Below are positions 57,758 through 64,000 of a stretch of DNA of 64,000 nucleotides, piece by piece (position 1 is the stretch's first letter; every line of letters begins with the position of its first letter). This DNA is from Pseudidiomarina sediminum DSM 21906 (lineage in GTDB: Bacteria; Pseudomonadota; Gammaproteobacteria; Enterobacterales; Alteromonadaceae): the NCBI RefSeq assembly GCF_000423165.1, contig NZ_AUHL01000005.1, positions 310,001-374,000 of the forward strand, read 5' to 3'. The translations under genes were made by a program, and so were the position numbers. Under the pieces are notes generated by a model. It saw only the letters and a list, made by a program, of their open reading frames with translations, ran no database searches and was not told where the DNA came from.

Positions 57758-59115
57758 ACGACATAATGCAACGCTTACGTCATAGTTACATCAGCGGACT
57801 CACACGTCCGCTGAGTTGGCGTTTACAGCAACTAAGTCAGCTTGAGCAACTGCTCAACGAACATGAGCAAGCCCTGCTCGATGCCCTGCAAAGTGACCTT
57901 GGCAAAAGCGCCGCAGAAGGCTGGCTGAGTGAGATTGGTTTTTTACAAAGTGATTTGCGACACACCCGCAAACATTTGAAGCGTTGGATGAAACCAAAGC
58001 GCGTCGGTCAGCCGCTGCTTACCGCGCCAGGGCGCAGTTATATTTATCCAGAACCACTAGGGGTTGTGTTGATTATGGGAGCCTGGAACTACCCGTTGCA
58101 ACTACTGCTAAGCCCTCTCATTGCCGCACTTGCAGCGGGTAACTGCGCGATCGTCAAGCCCTCTGAGTTAGCTCCTAAGACCGCGGAACTACTGGCCCGC
58201 TTGCTACCTGACTACCTTGCTAACGAGGCTGTGCAGGTGATCACCGGCGGCGCCGACGTCGCCGCTGCACTTCTGGAACAACGTTTTGACCATATCTTTT
58301 ATACCGGCGGTGGGCGGGTAGGCCGCATTGTCATGAGCGCGGCAGCACAACACCTCACCCCGGTTACCTTGGAGCTCGGCGGGAAGAGTCCCGCAGTGGT
58401 ACTGAGTGATGCCGATCTACAAACCAGTGCGCGACGTATTGCCTGGGGTAAGTGGCTTAATGCGGGGCAAACCTGCATCGCGCCCGATTACGTGCTGGTC
58501 GCCGCAGAAGTGCATGACCGTTTCGTGCAAGCACTTGTCGATGCTATCACCGAGCTTTATGGTGATACCCCACGCGAGGCCGAAGATTACGGCCGTATCG
58601 TCAATACAGCTCACTGGCAACGCTTGGTGAATTATCTCGACGACGGCACCATCGCTAGCGGCGGTGAGCACGACAAAGACGAGCGCTTCTTGGCACCGAC
58701 CGTATTAACTCAGGTCAGCCCGGAAAGTCCTGTCATGCAAGAGGAGATTTTCGGCCCGATCTTACCGATTATTGCGGTACCGAATCTTGCCGAAGCCATA
58801 CACTTTATTCGTGAACGAGATAAACCGCTGGCACTGTATGGCTTTAGCGCATCGGCGCATAGTTTGCAGCAACTAACAGAACAAACCCATGCCGGTAGCC
58901 AGTGCAACAATGATACCTTAATGTTTATGCTCAACCCTGCTCTTCCTTTCGGAGGCGTAGGCCCAAGTGGGATGGGGAGCTATCACGGTAAATTCGGCTT
59001 CGATACCTTTTCGCATCAAAAGGCGTTAATGCACCGACCGTTTTGGTTTGATCCTAAGTTTCGCTATCCACCTTACACCACGTTCAAACAAAAGCTCTTA
59101 CGTTGGTTTAATTAA
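57754..59115 (+). CDS. Class 3-type aldehyde dehydrogenase (coniferyl/fatty aldehyde-like)
   Basis: A 453-residue aldehyde dehydrogenase of the ALDH3 group: shorter than gabD, with GVVLIMGAWNYPLQLLLSP, FYTGGGRVGRIVM, TLELGGKSPAVV and GQTCIAPDYV (catalytic Cys241). The C terminus has a charged, aromatic tail (FWFDPKFRYPPYTTFKQKLL) as in coniferyl aldehyde and fatty aldehyde dehydrogenases. Likely substrates are medium-chain or aromatic aldehydes; the exact one is unknown. Overlap with gabD by ATGA indicates coupled synthesis of the two detoxifying or catabolic enzymes. Confidence 0.88.
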   Translation: MNDIMQRLRHSYISGLTRPLSWRLQQLSQLEQLLNEHEQALLDALQSDLGKSAAEGWLSEIGFLQSDLRHTRKHLKRWMKPKRVGQPLLTAPGRSYIYPEPLGVVLIMGAWNYPLQLLLSPLIAALAAGNCAIVKPSELAPKTAELLARLLPDYLANEAVQVITGGADVAAALLEQRFDHIFYTGGGRVGRIVMSAAAQHLTPVTLELGGKSPAVVLSDADLQTSARRIAWGKWLNAGQTCIAPDYVLVAAEVHDRFVQALVDAITELYGDTPREAEDYGRIVNTAHWQRLVNYLDDGTIASGGEHDKDERFLAPTVLTQVSPESPVMQEEIFGPILPIIAVPNLAEAIHFIRERDKPLALYGFSASAHSLQQLTEQTHAGSQCNNDTLMFMLNPALPFGGVGPSGMGSYHGKFGFDTFSHQKALMHRPFWFDPKFRYPPYTTFKQKLLRWFN

Positions 59116-59133
59116 TACTATGCATTGAAAACA

Positions 59134-59165
59134 GTGCTTGTCTGCCCCATCTAGGCAGCAAGCAC
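59134..59165 (+). other. Hairpin between the ALDH gene and cnoX
   Basis: GTGCTTG-T-CTGCC pairs with GGCAG-C-AAGCAC around a 7-base loop: eleven pairs with a small internal bulge. There is no T tract, and the cnoX ribosome site begins about 8 bases later. Confidence 0.5.
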
Positions 59166-59184
59166 CATAAGATGAGGACGTCCC

Positions 59185-60033
59185 GTGAGCAGTGTAGGAA
59201 TTAATGTCACAGTAGAGAATTTTCAGCAGGTTATTCTAGAAGGTTCGACCGATAAATTGGTCATGGTCGATTTCTGGGCCGATTGGTGTGAGCCTTGTAA
59301 ACAGCTGATGCCAGTGCTGGAAAAACTAGCAAGTGAGTACAGTGACCACGTTGTCTTGGCCAAAATCGACTGCGAAGCGCAGCAGCAGTTAGCCGCACAA
59401 TTTGGTATCCGTAGCCTACCAACGGTCGCCTTTTTTAAAAATGGCCAGCCGGTCGATGGCTTTGCTGGAGTTGAACCTGAAAGTGCCATCCGTGCACGCC
59501 TGGAACAGCATGTGCCAAGCCCAACGGATGAACTCATGCAGCAAGCGCAAGCTTTGCTGCAGCAAGATGATTTTCAAAATGCTTATGCGGTTGCCAAACA
59601 GGCGTACGACTTGCAGCCTGAAAACCCTCAAGCACAGTTGCTCCTCGCCGACGCTGCTTGTAGTGTTGGTCGTCACGAACAGGCTGAATCGTTGTTAGCC
59701 ACCATAGGTCTTGCTGATCAAGATAGCTACTACCAACATGTGGTTAGTAAACTACAACTTGCTCAACAAGCCGCCGACAGCCCAGAGTTGCGTGCGCTGC
59801 AAGAACAACTTGCCGAGCAGCCGGATAACCTTGAGCTCGCACTTGAACTTGCCAACCAACTTTACCAAGCACAACGTGTCGAAGAAGGACTAGAGCAGGT
59901 CTTTGCAGTACTCAAGCGTGACTTCAATTTCGCCAACGCCAAAGCTCAGGCGCTTGATATGCTAAACGGGCTTCCGGCCGGAGATCCCCTAGCGGCACGC
60001 TATCGTCGTGTGCTGTACAGCATGATGTACTAA
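59185..60033 (+). CDS. cnoX: Thioredoxin-TPR co-chaperone CnoX (YbbN)
   Basis: A 282-residue protein: a thioredoxin domain (about 1-112) followed by tetratricopeptide-like helices (about 115-282, LMQQAQALLQQDDFQNAYAVAKQAY). E. coli CnoX is a holdase that hands damaged proteins to GroEL; its thioredoxin site there is degenerate (SxxC). This protein keeps a full Cys35-Glu-Pro-Cys38 site in WADWCEPCK, so it could be redox-active. The start is GTG 59185, with GAGGA about 7 bases upstream. The stop overlaps convergent alkB by four bases. Confidence 0.92.
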   Translation: MSSVGINVTVENFQQVILEGSTDKLVMVDFWADWCEPCKQLMPVLEKLASEYSDHVVLAKIDCEAQQQLAAQFGIRSLPTVAFFKNGQPVDGFAGVEPESAIRARLEQHVPSPTDELMQQAQALLQQDDFQNAYAVAKQAYDLQPENPQAQLLLADAACSVGRHEQAESLLATIGLADQDSYYQHVVSKLQLAQQAADSPELRALQEQLAEQPDNLELALELANQLYQAQRVEEGLEQVFAVLKRDFNFANAKAQALDMLNGLPAGDPLAARYRRVLYSMMY

Positions 60034-60680
60034 CGCTTAGCCTGACGAAAGGTAAGATTAATCCGCTGCCCACCAAGCAGCGGATGATTTCCTCCAGCAA
60101 CTTTAGCAATGCCATGAAAACGTAACCGGTCTTCCCCACCCCAGACCACGACATCACCGTGTTGTAAGCGGATACGTTGGACTTTGTCCGAGCGCTGCCA
60201 CCCTCCCCATAAAAATTGCGCTGGCAACCCTAAAGAAAATGAGACGATAGGGGCGCTTAGATCTTCTTCATCACAATCTTGATGAAGGCCCATTTTTACC
60301 CCTGGTTGATAACAATTCAAGAGACACGCATCAGGTTGAAAGTCTGCGAAACCAGCTTCTTCTGCTGCTGCTTGCGCCTGTTCGACAAACACCTGAGGTA
60401 ACTGTGGCCACGCTTGACCAGTTAAAGGGTCACACGCCACATATCGGTACCCCGCGCGATCACTGTACCAGCCGTACTTACCGCAGTTTGACGTCCGTAC
60501 CGACAGCTTGCGACCACCGGGGGTGGTGAGTTGACGCCAGGGCGCACGTGCGATGATGGTGTCGATTGCGCGGACAAGTTGCTGCTCATACGCGGATAAA
60601 AACTGCGGCAGTAACAACGCATCAGCACCGATAGAAATAGGTTCTGGGGCATCATTGGTCGTAAAAAGGTCGTGTTGCAT
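60030..60680 (-). CDS. alkB: Alpha-ketoglutarate-dependent DNA repair dioxygenase AlkB
   Basis: A 216-residue Fe(II)/2-oxoglutarate oxygenase that removes methyl groups from 1-methyladenine and 3-methylcytosine. The metal ligands are His133, Asp135 (LHQDCDEED) and His189 (RFHGIAKV); Arg206 and Arg212 near the end (RINLTFRQ) bind 2-oxoglutarate. The segments APIVSFSLGLPAQFLWGG and LQHGDVVVWGGEDRL match E. coli AlkB closely. It is not adjacent to ada, so the SOS-independent alkylation regulon of E. coli is not evident. Divergent from the SNF transporter across 139 bases. Confidence 0.95.
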   Translation of the reverse strand: MQHDLFTTNDAPEPISIGADALLLPQFLSAYEQQLVRAIDTIIARAPWRQLTTPGGRKLSVRTSNCGKYGWYSDRAGYRYVACDPLTGQAWPQLPQVFVEQAQAAAEEAGFADFQPDACLLNCYQPGVKMGLHQDCDEEDLSAPIVSFSLGLPAQFLWGGWQRSDKVQRIRLQHGDVVVWGGEDRLRFHGIAKVAGGNHPLLGGQRINLTFRQAKR

Positions 60681-60791
60681 CGTTTTCTCGTCCGGTTGGT
60701 GCTTGCCGCATTTTACGCCATAGGCTAGGATTGAGCGAATAACTCGCCGGGGTCACAAGATTCGGACTACCGAACACCCCGTAAAGCTACG

Positions 60792-60797
60792 TATAAT
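60792..60797 (+). promoter_or_regulatory. -10 box of the SNF transporter gene
   Basis: A perfect TATAAT 23 bases before the start codon; the expected -35 position (near 60769) carries only a weak ACCGAA. The leader would be about 16 bases. Confidence 0.45.
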
Positions 60798-60819
60798 AAC
60801 TATAACGATAGGTCTCCAT

Positions 60820-62238
60820 ATGAGTACATCGCGCGAGCATTTCAGCTCGAAAATCGGGTTCGTTTTGGCAGCAGCTGGCTCTGCTGTAGGTATTGGCAAC
60901 TTGGTTGGATTCCCTGTTGCTGCGACCAAAAACGGTGGTGGTGCTTTTCTCATTATCTACGCACTTTTCGTCGCCTTTATTTGTTTGCCAATTATGCTGG
61001 CGGAGATGAGCCTTGGCCGCCGCACGCAACACAGCCCATATAAAGCTTACGCAGAGCTCGGCAAAGGCGCCAACCGTTGGCGTTTGGCTGGCTGGTTAGC
61101 CACCATTACACCATTTATGATCGCAGTGTTTTATATGGTCATTACCGTGTGGATCTTCGGTTATCTGTTCCAAACCCTGGCGGGGAATCTAGAGCTGATC
61201 GCCCAACCTGATTACTTCGGTACCTTCGTCAACGATTACTCCTTCGTCTTCTATTTAGTCGCGGTGCTGTTGATCATCAACACTATCCTGGTTGGCGGTG
61301 TACGCCAAGGGATTGAGCGTGCCTCGAAGATTTTAATGCCAACGCTCTTCGTTATGCTATTGCTCTTGGTCGTGTTCGTCCTGACCCTTGATAATGCGAT
61401 GGAAGGCGTGAAGTTTTACTTAGTTCCAGACTTTAGCAAGATTAATGGTGGTGTCATCAATGGTGCGCTTGCCCAAGCCTTTTTCTCGCTTTCACTAGGG
61501 ATGGGCATTTTGATCACCTACGGCTCGTACTTTCGCCGTAGAGACAATATTGTCAGTTCTGGTAAATTAGTCGCTCTTACCGATACCGCAGTAGCCTTCA
61601 CAGCAGGTTTGATGACGCTGCCTGCTATTTTCGCCATCTACCCAGATACCAACCCGGCAACCTTGAGCGAATCATCCGTATCTATGGTGTTCTCGTTCTT
61701 CCCGCAAATTTTTATGCAGCTTTCGAACATTGTCGGTTATGGCTTTGCCAGTGTTGCTGCGGCGATTTTCTTCTTGCTCGCTTTCGTTGCAGCAATTACA
61801 TCGCTCGTTTCCATTATCGAAGTACCGACCTCATCCTTTATGGAGCGCCATAACGTTTCACGGAAGAAGTCGTTGTTGGTGATGGGCTTTGCCATTACCT
61901 TGCTAACCTTGCTGGCTGCGACATCTTTCGGTTTAGTACCTTGGGTGAGTAATTTCGTCCACTATGCGGGTGCTGACAAATCGCTGTTCGATGTGATTGT
62001 CGACGTGTTCTATGAAACTATTTTGCCACTGAACGGTTTAATCATTTGTCTGTTTGTCCGTTTCCGTTGGAAGCGCGCCAACATGGCGGCAGAGCTTGCT
62101 GAAGGTAACCCTGACTACCAGCAAACCTTCCTACATAAATATATCGATTTCGCTATTGGTACCTTTATTCCGGTGATTTTGGCGGTGATTTTTGCCAACA
62201 CTGTAGCCAGTAAGTTTTTTAACTACTCGTTTATTTAA
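60820..62238 (+). CDS. Sodium-dependent transporter, SNF/NSS family
   Basis: A 472-residue LeuT-fold transporter with about 12 membrane segments. The first helix contains the unwound Na+ and substrate site AAAGSAVGIGNLVGFPVAA, followed by KNGGGAFLIIYALF, both NSS signatures. Members take up amino acids or other small amines with sodium; the substrate is unknown here. AGG lies upstream of the ATG. The stop is followed by a second in-frame TAA and, five bases on, by the tmcA start; an intrinsic terminator for this gene lies inside tmcA. A sodium-coupled importer suits a marine organism. Confidence 0.9.
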   Translation: MSTSREHFSSKIGFVLAAAGSAVGIGNLVGFPVAATKNGGGAFLIIYALFVAFICLPIMLAEMSLGRRTQHSPYKAYAELGKGANRWRLAGWLATITPFMIAVFYMVITVWIFGYLFQTLAGNLELIAQPDYFGTFVNDYSFVFYLVAVLLIINTILVGGVRQGIERASKILMPTLFVMLLLLVVFVLTLDNAMEGVKFYLVPDFSKINGGVINGALAQAFFSLSLGMGILITYGSYFRRRDNIVSSGKLVALTDTAVAFTAGLMTLPAIFAIYPDTNPATLSESSVSMVFSFFPQIFMQLSNIVGYGFASVAAAIFFLLAFVAAITSLVSIIEVPTSSFMERHNVSRKKSLLVMGFAITLLTLLAATSFGLVPWVSNFVHYAGADKSLFDVIVDVFYETILPLNGLIICLFVRFRWKRANMAAELAEGNPDYQQTFLHKYIDFAIGTFIPVILAVIFANTVASKFFNYSFI

Positions 62239-62243
62239 TAACG

Positions 62244-64000
62244 ATGCACGCAGCGACGTTTGAAAAGTTACTGCAACACCTGAAAACAGCACGACAACGT
62301 GCTGTTTTTCTTTTAGCGCCAACCACTGCGGCAGCACAACAAGCCTTCCTGCAGGAATTACCGCAGCGGCTACCGCACCACCTGTGGTTAAGCGATAGCC
62401 CGGCAATCGCTACCCAAGCAGCCATGGATCGCTATCGCGACTACCTTGGTGCGACCCATAGTCAGGTGGTATTAGAGTTTCATCGGCATGTGCATGCAGA
62501 CGCGCTTGCGGCATTGTCCGGTACTGTTGCTGGCGGCGGCTGTTTATGGCTGCTATTGCCTCCCTCTCAAACGCCGTTTACTGAACGGCTGCTCAACGCA
62601 GCAAGCGACTTTGCCTTGGTCAATGTCGCCACCACCCTTGAGGAACTCGCACAACAGCTACGTAGACTTACCCAACTGGCACTGCCAGAAGCAGCGCAGC
62701 CAAGCCTTCCAAGTGACGCTCAGGCCACCATCATCGAAGCAATGGCCTCGAACATGACCGCAACCCACGTGCTCTTGGCCGACCGAGGTCGCGGCAAAAG
62801 TACGACCTTGGGGCGCGCTATCGTAACCACGTTTAGGGCGACCGAGCTCCCCATTTGGGTGACGGGGCCTCATCCACGCTCGGTGCAAACACTGCTGCAC
62901 GAAGCACAAGGGAAAGCGCTTTTTCGCGCTTGGGACAAGCTCCTGAGTGAACCCGAAAATTTTGGCCAGCGACTGGTGATCGATGAAGCTGCCGCCTTAC
63001 CTCTGCATGTCTTGCGTGAACTCGTGCAGCGCTATGACGTGTGGGCATTAGCTACCACCGTCGATGGTTATGAAGGCTGCGGTAAAGGGTTTGCGGTACG
63101 CTTTTTTACCGAGCTACAGCAGCAAACCAAGGTTATCCGACACGAATTACGAGAACCCTTACGTTGGTGCGCTGCTGACAGCGCTGAGGCATGGTTGAAT
63201 CAACTCCTACTACTGAAGCCGCAACCATTACCCAAGTTTGCACTTACATCGAGTCAGCTCAGTTGGCGGCACTGTTCAGCGGCCGAGCTAGATGAAGACG
63301 GTTTAAGCCAAGTGATGGCATTGTTACTCGAGGCACATTACCAAAGCAGTCCGAATGACTTACGCCTATTACTTGACGACCCTGCCCAGCAGCTCATTAT
63401 TGGGCAACAGCATGCTGACATTGTTGCCGTATGTTGGGCCGCGATAGAGGGCCCGTTAGAGCCAGCTCTGGCAACCCATGTCTGCCAAGGCGAACGACGC
63501 CTCAAGGGACAACTACTGCCACAAGCGTTAGGCTTCTACCGGCAACAATTCGCCTGTACCCAATGGCGTTGGTTACGCATTGTGCGGATTGCGACGTTAC
63601 CGGCATTGCAACGACAAGGACTTGCCTCAACCCTGCTTGATACCGTTGCTACACAAGCTTTGGCGCAAGGAATCGATGCGCTGGGAACGAGTTTTGGGGC
63701 AACGCCAGAGCTGAATACGTTTTGGCGTAAAAACAGTTTTCTTGAGCTGCGACGTGGGCAGAAGCGCAATGCCTCAAGTGGTGCAGTCAACACACTCTGG
63801 GCCCGCCCTCTACAGCCACATACACAGCCTCTGATAGCTACCCTCGCGCAACTACAGCAAGCTGAGCAGCAGTGGTATGAACATCAAACTCTGGCGACGC
63901 CAACACCATGCTTAACCCAGCAAGCAAAAGCTCTCCTCAAAGGCTTTAGAGCGGGTCACTTACCCTTCTCGAACGTACGTTTTGCGTGGGTCTATTTGTA
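62244..64000 (+). CDS. tmcA: tRNA(Met) cytidine acetyltransferase TmcA (partial, 3' end outside window)
   Basis: At least 585 codons are visible. TmcA uses ATP and acetyl-CoA to form ac4C34 at the wobble base of elongator tRNA(Met). An N-terminal DUF1726-type domain (KLLQHLKTARQRAVFLLAP to LRRLTQLALP) is followed by an RNA-helicase-like ATPase (Walker A ADRGRGKST near 178; Walker B LVIDEAAALP; TTVDGYEGCGKGF) and the GNAT acetyltransferase domain (RIATLPALQRQGLASTLL). ATG 62244 has no Shine-Dalgarno and lies five bases after the transporter stop, so translation probably depends on upstream ribosomes. E. coli TmcA aligns from its N terminus, supporting this start despite the terminator lying within codons 14-24. 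Confidence 0.93.
   Translation, partial: MHAATFEKLLQHLKTARQRAVFLLAPTTAAAQQAFLQELPQRLPHHLWLSDSPAIATQAAMDRYRDYLGATHSQVVLEFHRHVHADALAALSGTVAGGGCLWLLLPPSQTPFTERLLNAASDFALVNVATTLEELAQQLRRLTQLALPEAAQPSLPSDAQATIIEAMASNMTATHVLLADRGRGKSTTLGRAIVTTFRATELPIWVTGPHPRSVQTLLHEAQGKALFRAWDKLLSEPENFGQRLVIDEAAALPLHVLRELVQRYDVWALATTVDGYEGCGKGFAVRFFTELQQQTKVIRHELREPLRWCAADSAEAWLNQLLLLKPQPLPKFALTSSQLSWRHCSAAELDEDGLSQVMALLLEAHYQSSPNDLRLLLDDPAQQLIIGQQHADIVAVCWAAIEGPLEPALATHVCQGERRLKGQLLPQALGFYRQQFACTQWRWLRIVRIATLPALQRQGLASTLLDTVATQALAQGIDALGTSFGATPELNTFWRKNSFLELRRGQKRNASSGAVNTLWARPLQPHTQPLIATLAQLQQAEQQWYEHQTLATPTPCLTQQAKALLKGFRAGHLPFSNVRFAWVYL
62283..62314 (+). terminator. Intrinsic terminator inside the 5' end of tmcA
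   Basis: AAAACAGCACG (62283-62293), ACAA tetraloop, perfect complement CGTGCTGTTTT (62298-62308), then TTTTT-C-TTTT. It lies 45 bases after the transporter stop and inside the tmcA reading frame. Confidence 0.75.

Overview
The window is an ordinary chromosomal stretch of a gammaproteobacterium, most likely in the Alteromonadales and, by overall impression, an Idiomarinaceae-type marine heterotroph (Idiomarina, Pseudidiomarina or Aliidiomarina). The clues are gene order (pepA-holC-valS, nudF-yqiB-parE-parC-plsC, ygiF-glnE, cca/uppP/folK/folB/plsY/tsaD, pilT-pilU opposite yggS-proC-yggT, rdgB-hemW, mutY-yggX, proBA), proteins very close in layout to E. coli orthologues, and marine protein-degrading traits: a 1648-residue secreted subtilase with a GlyGly-CTERM-like tail, a short PutA and a sodium-symporter-type transporter. 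The genus is inference; a 16S or marker-gene search would be needed. Coding density is high, about 52 genes are supported, and no gap between genes exceeds 300 bases (longest about 290, upstream of deaD). I saw no tRNA, rRNA, insertion sequence, prophage or CRISPR array.

Layout. 1-3493: end of pepA, holC and valS. 3488-9920 (minus): a GntP-type permease and the giant secreted protease with its own terminator. 10080-16507 (minus): nudF-yqiB, parE-parC, plsC-rraB (ADP-ribose turnover, topoisomerase IV, phospholipid synthesis, RNase E control). 16772-19059 (plus): tolC overlapping an LpxL-type lipid A acyltransferase. 19056-23322 (minus): glnE and ygiF. 23552-26722 (plus): putA. 26719-30735 (minus): acyl-CoA dehydrogenase and the type II secretion accessory pair gspB/exeA. 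30842-35337: cca, uppP, folK, folB, plsY, tsaD. 35389-37560 (minus): pilU and pilT. 37598-43650: yggS-proC-yggT-DUF4426, the antiporter cvrA on the other strand, then rdgB-hemW. 43666-47086: trmB, an OmpA-family porin, mutY-yggX. 47276-49638: proBA. 49635-54146: an LPS module (glycosyltransferase plus a WaaA-KdkA fusion) facing an iron-sulfur photolyase. 54198-60033: deaD, two aldehyde dehydrogenases, cnoX. 60030-64000: alkB, an SNF-family transporter and tmcA, which runs off the end.

Functional themes. Envelope functions recur: lipid A acylation (LpxL), Kdo transfer and phosphorylation (WaaA-KdkA), undecaprenyl phosphate recycling (UppP), TolC, OmpA and type II secretion accessories, the last probably serving exported proteases such as the one at 4974-9920. 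Proline is both made (proB, proA, proC) and catabolised (putA). DNA and nucleotide protection is represented by mutY, rdgB, alkB and the photolyase.

What stands out. (1) In four convergent gene pairs the stop codons overlap and sit inside a perfect inverted repeat without a U tract. (2) waaA and kdkA are fused in frame exactly where the waaA stop should be. (3) A textbook intrinsic terminator lies inside the first 25 codons of tmcA. (4) A GTAAA tandem array resembling a CpxR site lies upstream of the OmpA-family gene. (5) deaD has a strong promoter and a roughly 150-base structured leader. No obviously new multi-gene system was found.
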